From Mesorhizobium sp. (GTDB lineage Bacteria; Pseudomonadota; Alphaproteobacteria; Rhizobiales; Rhizobiaceae): a stretch of 64,000 nucleotides of DNA. Position numbers and translations under genes: made by a program. The notes under the pieces were generated by a model. It was not told the DNA's origin and did not search any database. It saw nothing but the letters and a program-made list of their open reading frames with translations. The stretch lies in contig SUGL01000008.1 in NCBI GenBank assembly GCA_004963905.1, positions 1 to 64,000 on the forward strand, written 5' to 3'. Positions 8,736 to 16,611 of the stretch are shown here, piece after piece; positions within the stretch are counted from its first letter, which is position 1; the number at the start of each line of letters is the position of its first letter.

Positions 8736-9884
8736 ATGAGACTGCCTTGGCTTGGCAATTCCCGCAGGGCCAAACGGCAACCGTCATCGCCAAATCTCTA
8801 TCATACCGAGATCATCGCCGACGTGCTGGTGCCAGAGCGTGGCGAGACCGTCCGCTTCTTCAGCCGCAAGCTCGTCCGCCCCGGCAAATTGCGCAGCGTC
8901 TCCAACAAGGATCTGCGCGAAAGCCTGCTCTCCTTGTTCTATCTCGGCGTGGCGGCGGTCCTGCCGGTCGCATGGTGGGGGCCGATCTGCGATTGGGTCT
9001 CGACGCTTCGGCGCAAGCGCCATGTCCGCAAGGAATTCGCGCGCTATGACGTCGCGATCAAGGCGGTGCTTGGCGACGACGTCGACACGCAAAGCCTCTT
9101 CAAGGGCCATCTTGCCGCCGCGCATCGCCGCCGCCTGATGCTTGCCGCTCATCGCGTCCCTCGCCGCTGGTCGCCGGCGATCCGGCTGGAAGGGCTTGAC
9201 GGCTTGCGCGAGGCCTTGCAGCGCGGTCGCGGTGCCATCGTCTGGTGCGATCAATTCATCGCCCAGACCATCATGGGCAAGCGCGCCCTCTTCGAAGCCG
9301 GCATCGAGGCGCACCAGGTGAGCGTCACCTTCCACGGCTTCTCGGAAAGCAAATTCGGTCTGCATGTGATCAACAGGCCGCTGGTCGAGGTCGAAAACCG
9401 CTTCCTGAAAAGCCGCATCGTCTTCGAGCGCGCCGACGCCTACCAGGTCACGGCGCGCATCCAGAAGACGCTGAGGCAAAACGGCGTCGTGCTGATGACC
9501 AACACCATCCATGCCGGCTCCACCTTCACCGAGATCGCCATGGGCGTGCATGGCTGGACCCACCTCGCCTCGGCGCCGGCGAATTTCGCGGCGCGCGCGG
9601 GTGCCGCGCTGTTCGCCATGTCGACCTTGGAGATTGTGCCGTTCCGCGAGTACCGGGCGATTGTCAGCCCCGAGCTCAAGCCCGACGCCATCCCGGCCAC
9701 GCCCTTACCGGCAAAGGACGTGACGGCAAAGAATCTCGTCCTACAAGCTGGCTACATCCTGCTCAAGCGCGACCATCTTCTGGAAGCGATCAAATCATAT
9801 CCGGACCAGATGATGGTCTGGTCCAGCGCCAATCGGCTAACCGGGCGGCAGGACCAACCCGCGATCGGCGGTGAGGCAGCTTAA
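8736..9884 (+). CDS. LpxL/LpxM-like lysophospholipid acyltransferase superfamily protein, possibly degenerate
   Basis: The protein has 382 residues. The central block (LEGLDGLREALQRGRGAIVW, then FEAGIEAHQVSV) resembles lipid A late acyltransferases, with a hydrophobic stretch near residues 70-85 (LFYLGVAAVLPVAWW). The catalytic HX4D/E box normally found after the GRG-hydrophobic strand is not visible; the position reads CDQFIAQ. It may be an inactive relative or an acyltransferase with altered chemistry. The gene stands alone and converges with gntK. The function is uncertain. Confidence 0.55.
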   Translation: MRLPWLGNSRRAKRQPSSPNLYHTEIIADVLVPERGETVRFFSRKLVRPGKLRSVSNKDLRESLLSLFYLGVAAVLPVAWWGPICDWVSTLRRKRHVRKEFARYDVAIKAVLGDDVDTQSLFKGHLAAAHRRRLMLAAHRVPRRWSPAIRLEGLDGLREALQRGRGAIVWCDQFIAQTIMGKRALFEAGIEAHQVSVTFHGFSESKFGLHVINRPLVEVENRFLKSRIVFERADAYQVTARIQKTLRQNGVVLMTNTIHAGSTFTEIAMGVHGWTHLASAPANFAARAGAALFAMSTLEIVPFREYRAIVSPELKPDAIPATPLPAKDVTAKNLVLQAGYILLKRDHLLEAIKSYPDQMMVWSSANRLTGRQDQPAIGGEAA

Positions 9885-9906
9885 GGGAAACTCGATTGCT
9901 GCCGTT

Positions 9907-10410
9907 CTAGCCAAGGACTTCCTTCACGATCGCGGCCACGGTCCGTGTCGCATCCACTGTCACGGCGAGCTCATCCAGGCCCGGCTCTTCCAGCGTCGCG
10001 AACTGGCTGTCGACCAGGCTTGCCGGCATGAAATGGCCTTTGCGGCCCGCGACCCGACGCCAGGCCGTCTCGCGATCGATCTTGAGATAGAGGAAGACGA
10101 TGCCCGGGCAATAGCCGCGCAGCCTGTCGCGATAGCTGCGCTTCAGGGCCGAGCAGGCCGCCACGGCCTTCTGTCCGTCGGCCACGGAGGCCGCGACGCG
10201 CTCGCCGATGGCGTCGAGCCAGCCCTCGCGCAATGCATCCGTCAGCGGCTCGCCGCGCGCCATGCGCGCCACGTTTTCCGGCGGATGCAGACGATCGCCC
10301 TCGATGAAGACTGCGCCCAGCGCCTCGGCCAGCGCTTCGCCGACGACCGTCTTGCCGCAGCCGGCAACTCCCATCACGACGATGGCCGGCGCTGACCGGA
10401 TGTCGTTCAA
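9907..10410 (-). CDS. gntK: gluconokinase
   Basis: The enzyme phosphorylates D-gluconate to 6-phosphogluconate for the Entner-Doudoroff or pentose phosphate pathway. The P-loop GVAGCGKT is at residues 14-21, followed by EGDRLHPPENVARMARGEPL, the gluconate-binding block, and CSALKRSYRDRLR, both diagnostic of GntK. No ATG fits. A TTG at 10410 with GGAGG five bases upstream gives the expected 167 residues. It is the last gene of the minus-strand transporter operon, 44 bases after a permease, which links the importer to gluconate or a related sugar acid. Confidence 0.92.
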   Translation of the reverse strand: MNDIRSAPAIVVMGVAGCGKTVVGEALAEALGAVFIEGDRLHPPENVARMARGEPLTDALREGWLDAIGERVAASVADGQKAVAACSALKRSYRDRLRGYCPGIVFLYLKIDRETAWRRVAGRKGHFMPASLVDSQFATLEEPGLDELAVTVDATRTVAAIVKEVLG

Positions 10411-10454
10411 TCGAGCCTCCGATGGTTGTGACCTTGCCGATCCTTCGTCCACGA

Positions 10455-11450
10455 TCAGCGACTTGCCGGCGCGCGGCCGTAGAGCAAAAGCATGGCGACG
10501 ATCACGACGCCGTAGATGATCTGCCGCCCAGCCTCCGGCATCTGCATGACCGACAGGATCGACTGCAGCAGCGTGATCAGGATCACGCCGGCGACGGTGC
10601 CGAGATAAGAGCCGCGCCCGCCGAGGATCGACGTGCCGCCCAGCACCACCGCGGCGATCGACGGCAGCAGATAGGCATCGCCCATCGACTGCGCGGCTTT
10701 CGAGGCGTAGCCCGCCAGAAGCACGCCGCCAAAGGCCGAGAGCCCGCCGGACACGGCAAAGGCAATCATCACCACGCGGCGCGTGTCGATGCCGGAAAGA
10801 TAGGCGGCGCGCTCGCGATTGCCGATTCCGTAGACGGCGCGACCGAAGCTGGTACGGGTCAGCACGAAGACCATTGCCGCCCCTATCAGCGCCCAGATGA
10901 TCACGGCGTTCGGGACCCCCGGAATGGTAAAACCGGTCGCGAGGTAGCGCATCGCCGCCGTCGCCGAATCCTGCGGCGAGAACCCGCCCGTATAAACCAC
11001 CATCAGCCCTTGCGCGACGGCGTTGGTGGCCAAGGTGATGATCATCGATGGAATGCGCAGATATGCGACGCCGATGCCGTTGACGATGCCGATCGCCACT
11101 CCGCACAGGATGCCGAACGGGATGGCAAGAGCGACGCCCACCGGCCCGTAGGCAGCGGCGGCACAGGCCATCATGGCGCCGGTCGCCACCGACCACGGCA
11201 CCGACAGGTCGATCTGCCCGAGCAGGATGACCAGCATCATTCCCGTGGCGATCACGCCGAGGAACGAAGCCACCTTCAATTGCTGCAGGAGATATTCCGG
11301 CGAGAGAAAGCTGCGCGAATAGAGGCTGCCGACCAGAAGCAGGGCCACGATGCAGGCAAAGGCGGTCGCCACCGCCGGATCGGCGCGGCGGATGAATTTC
11401 GGCATGCGGCTGGCGATGCCGCCAAGCGTCGTTTCGCTCACAGGAACCAC
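10455..11450 (-). CDS. ABC transporter permease, ribose/RbsC type (CUT2)
   Basis: This is an inner-membrane permease of 331 residues with about eight to ten hydrophobic segments. LGVIATGMMLVILLGQIDLSV and VLGGTSILGGRGS are the hallmark blocks of RbsC-like subunits. It overlaps the preceding permease gene by 13 bases. With 11438-12418 it forms a two-permease set, as in the E. coli galactofuranose system YtfT/YjfF. The link to gluconokinase suggests a sugar-acid substrate. Confidence 0.9.
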   Translation of the reverse strand: MVPVSETTLGGIASRMPKFIRRADPAVATAFACIVALLLVGSLYSRSFLSPEYLLQQLKVASFLGVIATGMMLVILLGQIDLSVPWSVATGAMMACAAAAYGPVGVALAIPFGILCGVAIGIVNGIGVAYLRIPSMIITLATNAVAQGLMVVYTGGFSPQDSATAAMRYLATGFTIPGVPNAVIIWALIGAAMVFVLTRTSFGRAVYGIGNRERAAYLSGIDTRRVVMIAFAVSGGLSAFGGVLLAGYASKAAQSMGDAYLLPSIAAVVLGGTSILGGRGSYLGTVAGVILITLLQSILSVMQMPEAGRQIIYGVVIVAMLLLYGRAPASR

Positions 11451-12418
11451 TCCAGCCGGTTGCGCACCCTGAACAGCGCGAAGGCGCCGAGGCTGACCGC
11501 GATCAACAGGATAATGCCCTGGAACAACGGCTGCCAGAGCGGATCGAAATCGAAGACGAAGAGCAGGTCGCCGATGGTGCGGAAGGCGAGCGCGCCGAAG
11601 ATCGCGCCGATAGCGCTGCCCTTGCCGCCGAACAGCGAGACGCCGCCGAGCACGACCGCTGCGATCGAGAATAGCGTGTAGGCATTGCCGCTCGCATAGG
11701 CCGCTTCGCCCGTATAGGTGAAGAAGGTGAGGAACAGGCCGCCTATCGCGGCGAGCAGGCCGGCCAGCGTATAGGCGAGGAACTTCCCTCTGCGGATCGG
11801 CACGCCCGACATATAGGCCGCCGTCTCGGACGAGCCGGCAGCGTAGGCCGCTCGGCCGAACTCGGAGCGGCTGAACGGCACCCAGACAACCAGCACGACG
11901 AGGAACAGCGCCACCAGGCTGGCCGGCACGACGCCGAAGAAACGCCCGGTCAGGAAATCGGCAAGGCCCTCGTTGACCGATCCGCCGGGAACCGGCCGCA
12001 AAAGCAGCGCAAGGCCGAAATAGACGGCGCCCGTGGCGATCGTGGCGACGATCGGCTGCAGGCGTCCGTAGATCACGATGGCGCCGTTGATCGCCCCGCA
12101 GATGAGCCCGGTGCCGAGCACGGCCACCACCCCGAACGCCGTCTCAAGCCCGGTGCCGATCACCAGCCAGGAAGCCATGCAGTTGGTCAGCGTGAAGATC
12201 ATGCCGACCGAGAGATCGATGCCCGCGGTGATCACGACGAGCGTCTGCGCCATGGCGACGAAGGCAAGCAGCACGCCCTTGTTCGCCGCCGTCTGCACGA
12301 CATTGGCGGTGAAGCCTGCCGGGTGGTTGGCGCTGTAGATCGCGAACATGACGATGAAGATGCCGAAAGCGAGCAGCGTTCCGCGCTGTTCGGCCAGCCA
12401 ATAGCGCCAATCCTTCAC
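11438..12418 (-). CDS. ABC transporter permease, ribose/RbsC type (CUT2)
   Basis: The permease has 326 residues. ALVVITAGIDLSVGMIFTLT is represented here as TLVVITAGIDLSVG, and VVLGGVSLFGGKGS follows near the C-terminus, both family hallmarks. The ATG overlaps the stop of the upstream ATPase gene by 4 bases and its own end overlaps the next permease, so ATPase and both permeases are tightly coupled. It probably forms a heterodimeric channel with the product of 10455-11450. Confidence 0.9.
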   Translation of the reverse strand: MKDWRYWLAEQRGTLLAFGIFIVMFAIYSANHPAGFTANVVQTAANKGVLLAFVAMAQTLVVITAGIDLSVGMIFTLTNCMASWLVIGTGLETAFGVVAVLGTGLICGAINGAIVIYGRLQPIVATIATGAVYFGLALLLRPVPGGSVNEGLADFLTGRFFGVVPASLVALFLVVLVVWVPFSRSEFGRAAYAAGSSETAAYMSGVPIRRGKFLAYTLAGLLAAIGGLFLTFFTYTGEAAYASGNAYTLFSIAAVVLGGVSLFGGKGSAIGAIFGALAFRTIGDLLFVFDFDPLWQPLFQGIILLIAVSLGAFALFRVRNRLEWFL

Positions 12419-13959
12419 GCGCCCTCTCCTCGCCCTGGCCGTTCATTTCCGCTGTGGATGTTCAGCGCGCTCGCGATCAGCGCATGCTCGGTGATCTCGG
12501 CGCCGGCAAGTTCCCGCTTGACGGCGCCGTCATAGAGCACCAGCACGCGGTCGCAGCAGCCGATGAGCTCGTCATAGTCGGTGGAATAGAACAGGATCGC
12601 GGCACCCGCGTCGGCCAGCTTGCGCATCAGCTGGTAGAGCTCCTGCTTGGTGCCGACATCGATGCCGCGCGTCGGATCGTTGAGCAGGATGATGCGCGGC
12701 TGCCGCATCAGCCATTTGGCGATCACGACCTTCTGCTGGTTGCCGCCCGAAAGCGCGCCGACTGGAATGTCGAGGCCTGCCGTCTTGATGGCCAGCAGCC
12801 CGACCATGTCGTCGATCAGCCGCTGCTCGGAGGCGCGATCGATGACGCCGGCCTTGGACAACCGGTCGAGCGCCGCGAAGGACAGGTTCTCGCGCACCGT
12901 CATCGGTAGCATCAGCCCCTCGGTCTTGCGGTCTTCCGGGATCAGCGCCATGCCGATGCGGTCATCGCTCGCAGCTGCGGGACTGGCAATCGAGACCGGC
13001 TTGCCGTCGACCAGTATCTGCCCCGAAAGACCCCGCAACACGCCGAAGAACGCAAGCAGCAGCTCGCGCTGGCCCTGGCCATCGAGACCGCCGAGCCCTA
13101 CCACTTCTCCTGCCCTGACGCTCAGAGAAACGTTGTCCAGACGGTCGACCCAGGTGAGGTTGCGCGCCTCGAGCACGGGCGTCGTGGCAGCCGGTATGCT
13201 GGGCTTTGGCGGGAAGATGTGGCTGTATTCCCGACCGATCATCAGCTCGATGACTTCGTTGTCGCTCTTCGATCCGGCTTGATAGCTGGCGACATTGCGG
13301 CCGTTGCGGAACACCGTGCACTGGTCGGCCAGTTCGGCGATCTCGTTCATGCGGTGCGAGATATAGAGCAGCGCCAGCCCTTCCTCGCGCAGCCGCTTGA
13401 GCACGTCGAAGACCTTCGCGACATCCGCCGCGGTCAGCGCCGAGGTCGCTTCGTCGAGGATCAGGATGCGCGGCTTCCTGGCCAGCGCCTTGGCGATCTC
13501 GACCATTTGCCGGCGCGAGAGCGGCAGGTCCTTGATCAACGCCAGCGGGTGGATATCCGAGGCACCCGCGCGGGCAAGCGCCTCTTCCGCGATGCGCCGC
13601 TGCGCCTTGCGGTCGATCATGCCGAAGCGCTTCGGCGGATCGGAAATGACGATGTTGTCGGCGACGCTGAGCTCCGGAATGAGCGACAGCTCCTGGAAGA
13701 TGCAGGCGATGCCGGCCTGGTTTGCGGCGGCCGGCGAGGCAAATGTCACCTCGCGGCCGTCGAGCGTCATCGTGCCTTCGTCCGGCGCGACGACACCGGC
13801 CATGACCTTGATCAAAGTCGATTTGCCGGCGCCGTTCTCGCCGAGGATTGCGTGGATGCTGCCGGCCGTGACCGTGAGGTCGGCCTTTTCCAAGGCCCGC
13901 ACGCCGCCATAGCGCTTCGAGATGCCTTCCATGCGGAAGAGCGGAGCCGCGCCGTCCAT
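12415..13959 (-). CDS. sugar ABC transporter ATP-binding protein, double NBD (RbsA/YtfR type)
   Basis: The protein has 514 residues and two nucleotide-binding domains in one chain. Domain 1 has GENGAGKST and LILDEATSAL, and its signature region reads LPLSRRQMVEIAKAL. Domain 2 has the usual degenerate P-loop (GLGGLDGQGQRE) but an intact LSGGNQQKVVIAKWL. This is the normal arrangement for RbsA-like ATPases. It follows the binding-protein gene after a 78-base gap containing a hairpin, and overlaps the permease gene downstream. Confidence 0.93.
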   Translation of the reverse strand: MDGAAPLFRMEGISKRYGGVRALEKADLTVTAGSIHAILGENGAGKSTLIKVMAGVVAPDEGTMTLDGREVTFASPAAANQAGIACIFQELSLIPELSVADNIVISDPPKRFGMIDRKAQRRIAEEALARAGASDIHPLALIKDLPLSRRQMVEIAKALARKPRILILDEATSALTAADVAKVFDVLKRLREEGLALLYISHRMNEIAELADQCTVFRNGRNVASYQAGSKSDNEVIELMIGREYSHIFPPKPSIPAATTPVLEARNLTWVDRLDNVSLSVRAGEVVGLGGLDGQGQRELLLAFFGVLRGLSGQILVDGKPVSIASPAAASDDRIGMALIPEDRKTEGLMLPMTVRENLSFAALDRLSKAGVIDRASEQRLIDDMVGLLAIKTAGLDIPVGALSGGNQQKVVIAKWLMRQPRIILLNDPTRGIDVGTKQELYQLMRKLADAGAAILFYSTDYDELIGCCDRVLVLYDGAVKRELAGAEITEHALIASALNIHSGNERPGRGEGA

Positions 13960-13999
13960 CAGCCCTCCCCAGGCCAGTTCGCGATTGGCATCAAGCAGC

Positions 14000-14026
14000 C
14001 GGCGCCGCGACCATCTCGCGGCGCCG
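14000..14026 (-). promoter_or_regulatory. intercistronic hairpin between binding-protein and ATPase genes
   Basis: CGGCGCCGCGA (14000-14010) pairs perfectly with TCGCGGCGCCG (14016-14026) around a 5-base loop, 12 bases after the binding-protein stop codon on the minus strand. It lacks a T-run, so it is probably an mRNA stabiliser or attenuator rather than a full terminator. Confidence 0.65.
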
Positions 14027-14037
14027 ACCGGATAAGG

Positions 14038-15162
14038 CTACTTGTTTTCCTTGGTCTGGCCCATGATTTCCTGCGCGGTGAAATTGATGCCGCAGGTCGG
14101 GAAGGAATTGCCGACGAAGAAATTGTCGGATTGGTCGGGGAAGAAATCCTGGCCTGCCTTGAAGTTCGGGTCCTCGACGATAGCCAGCGGCAGCTTGACC
14201 GATTGCGGCACGACATTGCCTTCGAGGGCGGCAATCGCCGTCTTGATGGCAACCGCGACCTGGGCAGGGCCGGTGCCGGCCGACGAACATTTCAACCCAT
14301 CTCCCGCATGCGCAGCGCAGAATTTGCGGAAGCCGTTTTCCGTTTCGCCGCCGAACGGCACGAATGGATGCTTGGCGTCGATCATCGCCTGCACGATGCC
14401 GGTGTCGCCGCCCTGTCCCGTGATGCCGTCGAACGGTCCGCTGGTGGCGATGGCGTCGGCGGTGGCCTTCTGCGCCACGCCGTCATCCCACTTGCCCACG
14501 ACCTCGGTAACATCCCACTTCTTGCCGGACCCGTCGAGCACCTCGTGGATGCCGTTGTGCCGGTCGGTGTCGACGGAGGTACCGGCGACGCCGCGCACCT
14601 CGAGCACCTTGCCGCCATTCGGCACATGCGCGACCAGCCACTTGCCCCACAACTCGCCGAGGCCTTTCTGGTCGACATTGACGTTGATGGCGTCCTTGGT
14701 GTCGAGGATGTTGTCGAAGGCGACCAGAATGACGCCGGCTTCCTTGGCGCGCTTGATGACCGGCCCGAACGCCGTCGGGTTCTGGGCGTTGACGACGATC
14801 GCGTCGAAACCGGAGTCGATGAAATTGTTGATCGCCGAAATCTGCGCCGGCACATCCTCGCCGGTCGATACCACCTTGAATTCCTTGAGCTTCTTGGCAA
14901 CGTCCGGCTGCGCGGCGTAGGCCTTGGCCGTCTGGATCATCTGGATGCGCCAAGTGTTGGCGATATAGCCGTTGGCGAGCGCGATACGATACGGCCCATC
15001 CTTCTTCGGATATTTGAAGAATTGCGTGTCGGCCGCCCACGGCGCGAAGCAGTCGGGCTCGGCCGACGGCCCTTTGACGACTTCAGGATCGGCGATCGCC
15101 GAAGAACTCAGCATGACGAATGCAGTGGCGGCAATGACGCCGCCAACAAGTGACTTGATCAT
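14038..15162 (-). CDS. sugar-acid ABC transporter substrate-binding protein (CUT2 type)
   Basis: This is the periplasmic receptor of the gluconate-linked importer. The ATG at 15162 has GGAGG upstream and opens a signal peptide (MIKSLVGGVIAATAFVMLSSSAIA). The protein has 374 residues, longer than ribose-binding proteins (about 296), mainly through an extra N-terminal segment before YRIALANGYIANTWR and a Cys-containing C-terminus. FKVVSTGEDVPAQISAINNFIDSG and VAFDNI mark the periplasmic-binding-protein type I fold. It is the first gene of the minus-strand operon, below an 18-bp GntR-type operator. The gluconate assignment rests on the gntK and gntR neighbours. Confidence 0.88.
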   Translation of the reverse strand: MIKSLVGGVIAATAFVMLSSSAIADPEVVKGPSAEPDCFAPWAADTQFFKYPKKDGPYRIALANGYIANTWRIQMIQTAKAYAAQPDVAKKLKEFKVVSTGEDVPAQISAINNFIDSGFDAIVVNAQNPTAFGPVIKRAKEAGVILVAFDNILDTKDAINVNVDQKGLGELWGKWLVAHVPNGGKVLEVRGVAGTSVDTDRHNGIHEVLDGSGKKWDVTEVVGKWDDGVAQKATADAIATSGPFDGITGQGGDTGIVQAMIDAKHPFVPFGGETENGFRKFCAAHAGDGLKCSSAGTGPAQVAVAIKTAIAALEGNVVPQSVKLPLAIVEDPNFKAGQDFFPDQSDNFFVGNSFPTCGINFTAQEIMGQTKENK

Positions 15163-15290
15163 CGGTATTCCTCCCAGTTGCAGTTCTGCTTGTTGAATGT
15201 GTTGGCGGTCGGCCGGCACCCTCCTGCCAATCCGATACGCTGCGAGGCGGCTTGCGCCGTCCCTCTTTTCCCCCTCTCGTCCCCTCCAGA

Positions 15291-15357
15291 CAGCTCATGA
15301 AACTATCATATTATACATAATAAACAAGCATGAGCTGTTGCTTATGTATAATAAACA
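15291..15357 (-). promoter_or_regulatory. AT-rich promoter region of the gluconate-type operon with direct repeats
   Basis: The gap 15163-15430 holds no gene. On the minus strand a perfect TATAAT lies at 15315-15310. Two near-identical 16-mers, TTATACATAATAAACA (15311-15326) and TTATGTATAATAAACA (15342-15357), are spaced 31 bases apart, about three helical turns. CAGCTCATG (15291-15299) and CATGAGCTG (15329-15337) form a long-looped inverted repeat. No good -35 was found, so an activator may bind here. The low GC stands out from the surroundings. Confidence 0.5.
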
Positions 15358-15370
15358 GACTTCACACAAA

Positions 15371-15388
15371 AATGGTAGCGCTACCATT
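15371..15388. promoter_or_regulatory. perfect 18-bp palindromic LacI/GntR-type operator
   Basis: AATGGTAGCGCTACCATT equals its own reverse complement, with the central CG typical of LacI-family sites and a resemblance to E. coli GntR operators. It lies between the end of the GntR-like gene and the binding-protein start, upstream of the TATAAT at 15315-15310, as expected for control of the minus-strand operon. Confidence 0.8.
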
Positions 15389-15430
15389 AAAGGCTGTAAA
15401 CCGGCATTTGCACAGTCGCCTCTGCGTGTT

Positions 15431-16480
15431 TCAGCGAGCGGTGCTCTCGCGGCGTATGAGCTCGAAACCGAGGTCGACGACCCGCTGCTGCGGCCTTTGG
15501 CCGGCGATCGCGGCAAGCGCCATCGCCACCGCCTGGCGGCCGATTTCATAGCGATGCGTGCGAACGCTGGTGACTGACGGAAAGGCCGCCTGCATCATGT
15601 CTAGATCGTTGAAGCCGACGATGCCGATCGTCTTCGGCACAGCGATCGCGGCGCGGTGACATTCGAACAGAACGCCGAGCGCAATATCGTCATTGTTGCA
15701 GAAGACGCCATCGAGCGCCGACATCTTGGCCAGTGCATCGCGCAGAAGCTCGCGCCCGAGCGTCACGCTGGACAGTAGCGGCGTGGTGGTGACCAGACGG
15801 GGGTCGAACAGGCCGGCCGCCTCCATCGCCGCGCGATAGCCGGCAAGGCGCCGCTGCGAGCGCGGATCCATGCGCGCGCCGATGAAGCCGATCCGCCTGT
15901 AGCCCGCTTCGATCAGATGCTCGGTGGCCGCCCGGCCGCCGTCGAAATGCGAGAAGCCGACGAGCATATCGATCGGATCCGGTCCGGTTTCCATGACTTG
16001 CACCACCGGGCAGCCGGCCGTCTCCAGCAGTATTCGCGACTGCGGCGTCTGGTCGATACCGGCAACGATCAGTGCCGCCGGGCGCTGCAGGGCAAACACC
16101 TGCAGCAGCCGCTCTTCCTCTAGACCCGAGTAATGCGTGTTGCCGAGCTGAATGCGAAATGGGCCATCGGAGAGGCTGTCATAGATGCCGCGCACCACTT
16201 CGGCAAAGACGTTGTTGGTGAGCGACGGCACCAGCACGCCGAAGACTTCCGCGCGCGCCGAGGCCAGGGCCCGCGCGTTGGGATCCGGAACATAGCCGAG
16301 TTCGTCGACGGCGGCCTGTATCTGCCGGCGCAGATCTTCCGAAACCCGCCCAGGCTCGCGCAGGGCGCGCGACACGGTAATGGCGCCCACACCCGCCTTG
16401 CGCGCCACGTCGGCGATGGTCGGGCGACCTCCGCCGCGGCGTGAGCGGGGCTTTGTCACAACCCTGCCCTTTCTGCGCAT
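15431..16480 (-). CDS. gntR: LacI-family regulator, GntR (gluconate repressor) type
   Basis: The protein has 349 residues: an N-terminal helix-turn-helix (TIADVARKAGVGAITVSRAL, about residues 21-40), then the hinge and a periplasmic-binding-like sensor. PSLTNNVFAEVVRGIYDSL, LVGFSHFDGGRAA, GFIGARMDPRS and LDGVFCNNDDIALGVLFECHR closely follow E. coli GntR as I remember it. It probably represses the downstream importer and gntK through the palindrome at 15371-15388, with gluconate or its phosphate as inducer (inference). It lies directly upstream of the operon on the same strand. Confidence 0.88.
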   Translation of the reverse strand: MRRKGRVVTKPRSRRGGGRPTIADVARKAGVGAITVSRALREPGRVSEDLRRQIQAAVDELGYVPDPNARALASARAEVFGVLVPSLTNNVFAEVVRGIYDSLSDGPFRIQLGNTHYSGLEEERLLQVFALQRPAALIVAGIDQTPQSRILLETAGCPVVQVMETGPDPIDMLVGFSHFDGGRAATEHLIEAGYRRIGFIGARMDPRSQRRLAGYRAAMEAAGLFDPRLVTTTPLLSSVTLGRELLRDALAKMSALDGVFCNNDDIALGVLFECHRAAIAVPKTIGIVGFNDLDMMQAAFPSVTSVRTHRYEIGRQAVAMALAAIAGQRPQQRVVDLGFELIRRESTAR

Positions 16481-16611
16481 AAGCAGCGCGGCAGCGGGCC
16501 GACCGTCAACATCTTAGCCAATATCCCGCAGCCCGTCCCATCCGATCTGGGTCGCGCAGGCGATGGCCGTTGTCAAGCGATGGTCAGCCTTTCCCAGCCA
16601 CCTGACCGACA

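Noticed and set aside
10422..11681. 419-codon open frame on the plus strand
   Set aside because: It lies antisense to the two permease genes, is full of His, Arg, Gln and Asp and has no hydrophobic or domain pattern.
13219..15153. 644-codon open frame on the plus strand
   Set aside because: It is the antisense shadow of the ATPase and binding-protein genes at 12415-15162. It is rich in Arg, Asp, His and Gly without family motifs, as expected from GC-rich codon bias.
15291..15388. CRISPR-like repeat cluster
   Set aside because: There are only two direct repeats of 16 bp, with no spacer array or cas genes. Promoter or operator elements explain them better.
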